Made by a program: the position numbers and the translations under genes. Below, piece after piece: positions 15,701 to 19,714 of a stretch of 19,714 bases of DNA. Each line of letters opens with the position of its first letter. The stretch's first letter is position 1. Source of the DNA: Pseudonocardiaceae bacterium (GTDB lineage Bacteria > Actinomycetota > Actinomycetes > Mycobacteriales > Pseudonocardiaceae); the NCBI GenBank assembly GCA_025937115.1, contig JAICSB010000013.1, positions 1 to 19,714 of the forward strand. Reading direction: 5' to 3'. The notes beneath the pieces were generated by a model. The model did not search any database. It was not told the origin of the DNA and saw only the letters and a list, made by a program, of their open reading frames with translations.

Positions 15701-16199
15701 GCGGATCGCCCCCACGCCACGCGTCCCGGCCAGCCGTGGCGTGGCCGCTGAACTGGTGAACATCGACCTCGACACGGTGGCTGTCCAACAGATAACCCGC
15801 GGCGTAGGTGCGCAACACCGTCGCCGGCGCTCGCGGCGCCCGGTCCGGCTCCAGCACCCTCCGCAGATTGGCCACATACGCCCGGAGCGATGCTAGCGCC
15901 GCCGGCGGTGGAGTCCCTGCCCACAGCGCCTCCAGCAGTACATCGGCTGCCACCGGTCGACCCACCCGACTCGCCAACAAGGTAAGCAAGGCACGCTGCT
16001 TGGGCGGCCCCAAATCCACAGGCCGACCACCCACTACCGCTTCGACCGGACCCAACACCCGCAATTCCACCGCCGTGCCGCCGGCAGAAGCACCCACAAG
16101 TAGTGGAGTCGCCGCGGCATCATCCCCGCTGATCATGGCCATACCGGCATCGGCGTACCTGTCTCCCAGCCTCCCAGTGCTAGTGCCAGTGCTCAGCAC
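12795..16199 (-). CDS. AfsR-like transcriptional regulator: winged helix, BTAD, NB-ARC ATPase, TPR repeats
   Basis: Large SARP/AfsR-type STAND proteins bind promoters of secondary-metabolism genes and use ATP and TPR-sensed partners to switch on. The 1134-residue product has an OmpR-type winged helix ([20 protein letters not shown] from about 44, then [11 protein letters not shown]), a BTAD domain (about 146-293, ending [17 protein letters not shown]), an NB-ARC ATPase with P-loop GMGGIGKT at 389-396, Walker [10 protein letters not shown] at 462-470, TSRN at 488-491 and GDLPLAL at 535-541, and a C-terminal TPR array (767-1134). The GTG at 16197-16199 has no visible ribosome site; ATGs at 16140-16142 or 16134-16136 may be the true start without loss of domains. 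It lies directly upstream of asnB and the oxygenase operon on the same strand, and may control them. Confidence 0.93.
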   Translation of the reverse strand: MLSTGTSTGRLGDRYADAGMAMISGDDAAATPLLVGASAGGTAVELRVLGPVEAVVGGRPVDLGPPKQRALLTLLASRVGRPVAADVLLEALWAGTPPPAALASLRAYVANLRRVLEPDRAPRAPATVLRTYAAGYLLDSHRVEVDVHQFSGHATAGRDAWRGGDPQRALSEFEAGLALWRGEAYAEVADAEWVAPDVARLEELRLSVIEGRCAALIGVGAHEVAVAELEAHVRAHPLGEHGCELLALGLYRAGRQADALAVLQATRRRLADELGIDPSTALQRLEHDILTQEPALDWHPPTSLPTVTVAPQASATGPASVEEQGSTTLFAALRDLPHARSDDSLAGRVWNVPARNPVFTGRDATLTALHAALQGGERSTAMVVQALHGMGGIGKTALAIEYAHRYGAEYDVVWWVPAEQPALVADRLAQLAHALGLATVTDPVTAAVARLLGALRDRNRWLLIFDNAEDSAALVPYLSGGGGHVVITSRNPGWHELAIPVGVDVFNRGESITLLRRRAPQLSDDEAGRIAQALGDLPLALAQAAAHLADTATGVPDYLALLADRTTELLAQGSSATYPVSLAASVQIALDRLAAQSPAALVLLTLAAYLAPEPIPVTLFSTHPAQLPDALAPATKDPLTFTVLTRLLRHYGLVRVEAATLTLHRLLAAILRNQPHHQELPTVAVRLLRAAAPDDDPLDNPPAWPAWRQLLPHVLVATDPHRNLTGVEGEVAWLVERAAEYLQARGEFPPARLLFERARDLHRSLRGDDHPDTLRSAYSLAAVLRELGQYEPARRLGEDTLRRCRHVLGDDHPHTLRSAHTLAAYLWDVGQYERARQLGEDTLTRCRRTLGDDHPHTLRAEFTVAVYLRELGQYERARQLGEDTHTRMRRVLGDDHPHTLESAYTLAVYLWELGQYEPARRLGEDTLTRMRRVLSDDHPHTLRAEFTVAVYLRELGQYEQSRQLGEDALTRMRRVLGNDHAYTLRAAHQLAATLRELGQYEQARQLAEDTLTRARRILGDDHPHTLVAARALAAALRELGQYELARQLGEDTLIRMRRVLGDEHPETLRSAHILAVVLRELGQYEQGRRLGEDTLIRMRRVLGDEHPDTLRAGHNLVAVLAILSEHNQACRREE
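12798..13901 (-). repeat. Tandem 126-base repeats encoding 42-residue TPR units
   Basis: Eight full copies and one 32-residue partial copy of a unit like [20 protein letters not shown] followed by [20 protein letters not shown] are joined without gaps. They are the tetratricopeptide-type units typical of STAND regulators. Units 2-3 and 4-5 form a second-order repeat: a 59-base run at 13327-13385 is identical to 13579-13637, exactly 252 bases away. This shows recent duplication or conversion of a two-unit block. Confidence 0.9.
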
Positions 16200-16398
16200 A
16201 TAGCGCGGCTAAGCCAACAGTGTGGCCGACTACTCGCACAGCCAGCTACTACCGCAGTGGCGGGGGCTGTGAAGCTAACGGTTTCGCGCACCGGGGAGAG
16301 TAGGAGCAGCCCTGACAATGCCGGGATGTGTCAGTACCGGTCGGGCGCGGCGCGTCTCGCTACTTTCAGGTGCGGCGCGAACGTCCCGGGAAGTCTCT

Positions 16399-16566
16399 TC
16401 AGAAAGTATCGGTAGCCAGCCAGTCGTTCTCCTCAGCCTCTTGCAAGGATGAGATTTCAGAGCGTACCGCCCGCTCCCGCTCAGTGATCCGCCACGCCTC
16501 GCGACCCAGCTCCACCAGCTCGGCGCGCAACACAGGCAGCGATAGGGCCGGTGCAGGCGCGGTCAT
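16399..16566 (-). CDS. Small 55-residue protein translationally coupled to the sigma factor gene
   Basis: The product starts [20 protein letters not shown] and continues with a charged, helical stretch (RITERERAVRSEISSLQEAE) to ENDWLATDTF. It has no cysteine or membrane segment. Its ATG (16564-16566) overlaps the sigma factor TGA (16563-16565) as ATGA, a standard coupling arrangement, which is the main reason to accept it; a longer frame to 16668 merely overlays the sigma gene. Partners of ECF sigma factors are often encoded just downstream, so it may modulate the sigma factor, but no anti-sigma motif is visible. I do not recognise its family. Confidence 0.65.
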   Translation of the reverse strand: MTAPAPALSLPVLRAELVELGREAWRITERERAVRSEISSLQEAEENDWLATDTF

Positions 16567-17216
16567 GGCTGGGCCCAAACGCGACCAATTCGGGCCTGCG
16601 TATCCACGGGAAGAACGTCGTTTTTCCTGGGCATCCGCGCGGTGGGCTGACGTTGTTCGAGACAGCATCGCAGCTTAGCGAGGGCCCGGGCCCTAGTGGG
16701 GCCGATCGCGCCGGGCGGGATTCCGGTGGTGCGGGCGACTTCGGTGTAGGGACGGGGATGGTCGGTGAACAGCGCCCGCAACAGGGTCCGCTGGCGGGGC
16801 GACAGCTCCTCGACGAGGTTCCACAGCGTGCGAGCGGTGTCGGCGTCGATCGCCCGACGCTCGGGGTCCATCGAGGGGTCAGCGACGTCGATAGGGCCCG
16901 AGGTCCGCTTGGCTTGGCGCAGGATGTGCAGGCATTCGCGACGGGCAGTGGTGGCCAGCCACCCGGACAGCCGTTCCGGGCTCTGTATCCGGTGGGCGTT
17001 TTCACCCAACCGCAGCCAGGTCATCTGGACCGCGTCGAGCTCGTCGGCGTTCTGTAGCCGAAATGACCGCACCGTCGCGGTGACAAGCCTGCCGTACCGG
17101 CGAACGATCTCCGCCCAGGCGGTCGGGTCGCCATCGCTCACCCTCGTCAGCAGGTCGGCCACGGCGGCACTGCTCCGCGTGGCGCTGGTCGGGGCATAGC
17201 GGGTGGTGGTGAGCAT
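16563..17216 (-). CDS. ECF-type RNA polymerase sigma factor
   Basis: The 217-residue product has a sigma region 2 at about 20-100 ([20 protein letters not shown], then [16 protein letters not shown] and [20 protein letters not shown]) and a region 4 at about 130-185 ([20 protein letters not shown], then [20 protein letters not shown]). Regions 1 and 3 are missing, as expected for ECF factors. It would direct RNA polymerase to a specific promoter set. AGGAG lies at 17223-17227, six bases before the ATG at 17214-17216. A 28-residue tail after region 4 ends in a low-complexity segment. The gene is followed by an ATGA-coupled 55-codon gene. Its targets are unknown. Confidence 0.92.
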   Translation of the reverse strand: MLTTTRYAPTSATRSSAAVADLLTRVSDGDPTAWAEIVRRYGRLVTATVRSFRLQNADELDAVQMTWLRLGENAHRIQSPERLSGWLATTARRECLHILRQAKRTSGPIDVADPSMDPERRAIDADTARTLWNLVEELSPRQRTLLRALFTDHPRPYTEVARTTGIPPGAIGPTRARALAKLRCCLEQRQPTARMPRKNDVLPVDTQARIGRVWAQP

Positions 17217-17222
17217 CGTGGT

Positions 17223-17227
17223 CTCCT
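17223..17227 (-). promoter_or_regulatory. Ribosome binding site of the sigma factor gene
   Basis: The minus strand reads AGGAG six bases before the ATG at 17214-17216 and supports that start. Confidence 0.7.
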
Positions 17228-17421
17228 AGAGCGAGCGCGGCTTCTCGGCACTGCCCTTCGCGGTGCGCCTCGGGTACGTCCACCATCGGTCACCACAGTT
17301 GGCCGGGGCTTGGCCGCGGATTGGAGCCGGCTAGGCGTCCCATCCCCGGTAGCGACGGCAACGCCAGCTAGCGCGGCGTCAGCGGCCGCTCAGCCCCCGG
17401 CGTGGCGGCACGCGGCGCTTC

Positions 17422-17600
17422 GCCCGCACCGTGCGGCGGGTGGTGGACAAGCTGTTGCACACCCCACGGTGCGGGTCAAGCAGCTCGCCGAGGTCGGTGG
17501 CAGCGCGTCCTACGCCGACGCCCTGCGAGAGTTGTTCGAACTGGACCCGCAGGCCGCCACCATCGCCGCGACCGTTCCCTGCCCTACCGGTACCCGGTGA
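17422..17600 (+). pseudogene. hemA: Remnant of glutamyl-tRNA reductase C-terminus, frameshifted
   Basis: Glutamyl-tRNA reductase starts tetrapyrrole synthesis. In one plus-strand frame 17422-17463 reads [14 protein letters not shown], and in another frame 17466-17600 reads [20 protein letters not shown] followed by [10 protein letters not shown]. Joined, they match the C-terminal dimerisation segment of actinobacterial HemA ([22 protein letters not shown] ... [12 protein letters not shown], from memory). The frame break is at a run of four C (17462-17465), where the expected reading needs five. Nothing upstream in 17221-17421 resembles the catalytic part, so only about 60 residues survive. 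It lies in a 440-base stretch that otherwise holds no gene. Confidence 0.75.
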
Positions 17601-17657
17601 TGGCCCTGTTGCAGCCTGCCGGCAGCGGACGCACCCGCCGAACGAGCACGCACATCT

Positions 17658-18092
17658 CTACGGACGCGCGGCGTTCTGGAGCTGGGCACGCAGCTCGGGG
17701 GTCAGTAGCTTGCCTGCTCGGTCTACCAGCAATGTCATCTCATAACCGATCAGGCCGATATCGCAGCTCGGCGAGGCCAGCACCGCGAGACTGGATCCGT
17801 CACTGATCGCCATGGTCAACACGATGCCGCGCTCCATCTCCACGACGGTCTGCACGACCCCGCCCGCCTCGAAACAGCGAGCCGCGCCCTGGGTGAGGCT
17901 CACGAGGCCCGAGGTAACAGCGGCAAGCTGATCGGCACGGTCTCGAGGCAGTCCCGAGGACGGAACCAGCAACAACCCGTCGGCGGAGACGACGACCGCA
18001 TGCGCCACCCCCGGCACCTGCTGGACGAAGCTATCCACCAGCCAACCGAACTGGCTGGGCTGGGCCGGATATCGGGGCGCTGCTGTCGTCAC
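17658..18092 (-). CDS. Roadblock/LC7 domain protein (conservon B type)
   Basis: The 144-residue product is a single roadblock/LC7 domain: FGWLVDSFVQQVPGVAHAVV, then SADGLLLVPSSGLPRDRADQLAAV and a later hydrophobic core (VVQTVVEMERGIVLTMAISD). In actinobacterial conservons such proteins work with a sensor kinase, a DUF742 protein and a small GTPase, as a membrane-linked signalling complex. The GTG at 18090-18092 shares one base with the kinase TAG (TAGTG), and GAGGAG at 18101-18106 lies eight bases upstream, so the pair is translationally coupled. The DUF742 and GTPase genes that usually follow are absent. Confidence 0.9.
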   Translation of the reverse strand: MTTAAPRYPAQPSQFGWLVDSFVQQVPGVAHAVVVSADGLLLVPSSGLPRDRADQLAAVTSGLVSLTQGAARCFEAGGVVQTVVEMERGIVLTMAISDGSSLAVLASPSCDIGLIGYEMTLLVDRAGKLLTPELRAQLQNAARP

Positions 18093-19714
18093 TACTGATT
18101 CTCCTCGAAAGTTCGCTCGACGAACGGTCGCTGCAGCGTGTCGGTCCAGCTGAGCTGCTCGTCAGGACTGATATGGGCGTGCCTGCCGACGTTCAACCCG
18201 CGCTGGTATCTGCTCAACCGGCCGCGCACAGCGTCCGGGGTACGGGCCGGCGCGGCGGATACCGGCGTCGGCGGCACATCGCCGTCCGCACCGGGCACCA
18301 GATGCGCGCGCGGCTGCCGCTTGGGCAAGCCAGCTGTGGTGAAGTCGTGATCAACCGGGGCGCGCAGTGCTTGCGCCGCCTGCCAGCCCTCGTCAAAGGG
18401 GGACCACCACTCGGTCGCAGCGGTCGCTGGCGCGTCGTCCACCGGTGCGGACTGCTGCTCGCGGAACCAGGCGGACACCATCTCGAAAATCTCTTCGCGA
18501 ACCTCCGCTGCCGGCCCCCCCACCGCAGCGCCCGCGGGCGGGGGCAGAGAACCGGCCAGCGGCGCGGCGCTGTTCAGGGCATCGGTGGCCGCCGCAACCT
18601 GCACCTGGTCACCCGCCTGGTCGCTACTGCCGAAGAGCTCGAGCCAGTCCTGCTGCGCCGTACGCGGCTGGCTGCGCTGCGAGGTGACCACGCCGAGCGA
18701 AGCTGGGTTGATCGAGGCTGGGCTGAACAACTCACCCTGGGTGGCCTCGTCGATCACCGACACCTGCAGCGGCAGCTGTTCTTCGGGCCCGCTCCAGCCA
18801 GGCGACCAGGATTCGCGCTCAGATGGGCTGGTTGGGGCGCCATCCATCGGCACCCGGAGGTCGACTGTGACCAGGGAGGGAGGCAACAGCACGGTCGCGG
18901 TGATCCCGTCGCCCCCGAGGCGCTGGCGCAACCGCACCGAGATGCCATGCTGCGCGGCCAGCTCACGCACCACCAACAGACCCATCTGGCCGGGGACCGA
19001 TCCATCGGCCGCTGGTGCGGAGGCCAGCCGTGCGTTGATCTCCTGCAGTTCGTCGAGAGCGATACCGGGCCCGGAGTCGGTGATCTCCACCAGCAGGCTC
19101 TGTTCGTCGGTCAGCGCGCTCGCCAGGGTCACCATGGTGCCCTGCGGTGCGACGCTGGTCGCGTTGTCGAGCAGCTCCGCGATGAGATGAACCAGGTCGT
19201 TGGCGATCGGGCCGGTCACCATGGCCGGGGGCGACGGGCACACCGTCACCCGCTGATACGAATCGATCTCCGAGAGGGCGTTGGTCAGCACATCGAGCAC
19301 CGCCGTCGGCCCTTCGGCGCCACGGCGCACCGTCCCACCGGCCAGTACAAGTAGGTTCTCACTGTGCCGGCGCATCCGAGCGGCAAGGCGATCGAGCGCC
19401 ACCAAGTTACGCGTCACTGCCGGATCGTGTGTTTGGCTGCGTACCTCGTCGATCAGCTGCAGCTGCCGCTGGAGCAGCTGCTGGGTACGACCGGAGAGGT
19501 TGACGAAGACGTCGTTGAGGCTGCAGCGTCGCTGAGCCTGCTCGGCGGCCAACCGGACGGCCTGGGCGTGCATGGTGTCGAACGCCCTGGCGACCTGGCC
19601 CACTTCCTCCCTGGAGTGCACCGGCACCGGATCCACGGTCGTCTGGCCGGGGGAATCGGCGCTGCGGAGCTGCTCGGCGGCCTCCGGCAGCCGCCGGTCG
19701 GCGACCTCGAAGGC
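18092..19714 (-). CDS. Sensor histidine kinase of the conservon (nitrate/nitrite-sensor-like) type, 5' end outside the window
   Basis: The frame is open through 19714, so the N-terminal sensor and membrane part is missing; 540 residues are visible. From the edge it reads a HAMP-like end (about 19560-19714, REEVGQVARAFDTMHAQAVR), a helical dimerisation region (FVNLSGRTQQLLQRQLQLID ... ENLLVLAGG), and an HATPase domain with N box (HLIAELLDNATSVAPQGT), G1 (EITDSGPGIALDEL) and G2 (GQMGLLVVRELAAQHG). A long Pro/Ala/acidic linker leads to a C-terminal VRGRLSRYQRGLNVGRHA segment typical of the family. The conserved LDHLATR box, which holds the presumed phospho-acceptor His, reads LDRLAAR here. An internal GTG at 19634-19636 is not the real start. 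Confidence 0.9.
   Translation of the reverse strand, partial: AFEVADRRLPEAAEQLRSADSPGQTTVDPVPVHSREEVGQVARAFDTMHAQAVRLAAEQAQRRCSLNDVFVNLSGRTQQLLQRQLQLIDEVRSQTHDPAVTRNLVALDRLAARMRRHSENLLVLAGGTVRRGAEGPTAVLDVLTNALSEIDSYQRVTVCPSPPAMVTGPIANDLVHLIAELLDNATSVAPQGTMVTLASALTDEQSLLVEITDSGPGIALDELQEINARLASAPAADGSVPGQMGLLVVRELAAQHGISVRLRQRLGGDGITATVLLPPSLVTVDLRVPMDGAPTSPSERESWSPGWSGPEEQLPLQVSVIDEATQGELFSPASINPASLGVVTSQRSQPRTAQQDWLELFGSSDQAGDQVQVAAATDALNSAAPLAGSLPPPAGAAVGGPAAEVREEIFEMVSAWFREQQSAPVDDAPATAATEWWSPFDEGWQAAQALRAPVDHDFTTAGLPKRQPRAHLVPGADGDVPPTPVSAAPARTPDAVRGRLSRYQRGLNVGRHAHISPDEQLSWTDTLQRPFVERTFEENQ
18101..18106 (-). promoter_or_regulatory. Ribosome binding site of the roadblock gene
   Basis: The minus strand reads GAGGAG inside the last codons of the kinase gene, eight bases before the overlapping GTG start at 18090-18092. 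Confidence 0.65.

Noticed and set aside
16312..16334. CTGACA / TGTCAG inverted repeat upstream of the AfsR-like gene
   Set aside because: Six-base arms with an 11-base spacer are expected by chance at this length, and no promoter elements could be placed beside it.
17310..17600. Plus-strand 96-codon frame taken as an intact small gene
   Set aside because: Only its second half resembles a protein (HemA C-terminus), the preceding HemA segment is in another frame, and there is no ribosome site; treated as a pseudogene fragment.

Overview
The window is high-GC actinobacterial DNA. GTG starts are common. It carries a BTAD/NB-ARC/TPR (AfsR-like) regulator, a roadblock/histidine-kinase pair of the conservon type and an actinobacterial helicase-associated protein. 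Protein style suggests the order Pseudonocardiales, but this is an impression and was not tested. Almost everything is on the minus strand, so genes are described in transcription order, from high to low coordinates.

Right end (17.2-19.7 kb): a sensor histidine kinase cut by the window edge overlaps a roadblock/LC7 gene. No DUF742 or small-GTPase partner follows. Instead there is about 440 bases with no intact gene, holding a frameshifted plus-strand remnant of the C-terminus of glutamyl-tRNA reductase (hemA). Next come an ECF-type sigma factor gene with an ATGA-coupled 55-codon gene, then a 1134-residue AfsR-like regulator ending in eight and a half 42-residue TPR repeats.

Centre (5.5-12.6 kb): this is the most interesting part. 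An AsnB-type amidotransferase gene is followed by three oxygenase genes: a lipoxygenase-fold protein, a haem dioxygenase of the alpha-dioxygenase/cyclooxygenase (animal haem peroxidase) family, and a second lipoxygenase-fold protein whose GTG start overlaps the haem-enzyme stop. Both non-haem iron enzymes and the haem enzyme keep most active-site landmarks but carry odd substitutions: the distal His is Arg in the haem enzyme, the Asn iron ligand is Gly in one lipoxygenase, and neither lipoxygenase ends in the usual Ile. I read this as a probable bacterial oxylipin pathway, possibly with amidation by the AsnB homologue and control by the AfsR-like regulator. Substrate, product and regulation are inference.

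Left end (0-5.5 kb): a more conserved block. A plus-strand helicase-associated (XPB/Ssl2 N-terminal-like, WYL-like C-terminus) gene diverges from a minus-strand series: a 63-codon conserved-looking gene, a membrane-anchored L,D-transpeptidase, a secreted protein, a strong hairpin terminator, then moaC and mog (molybdenum cofactor synthesis; mog is cut by the left edge). The order resembles the Rv0862c-Rv0863-moaC2-mog region of Mycobacterium tuberculosis as I remember it. The XPB helicase expected beyond the helicase-associated gene is absent, and the oxygenase cluster starts there instead.
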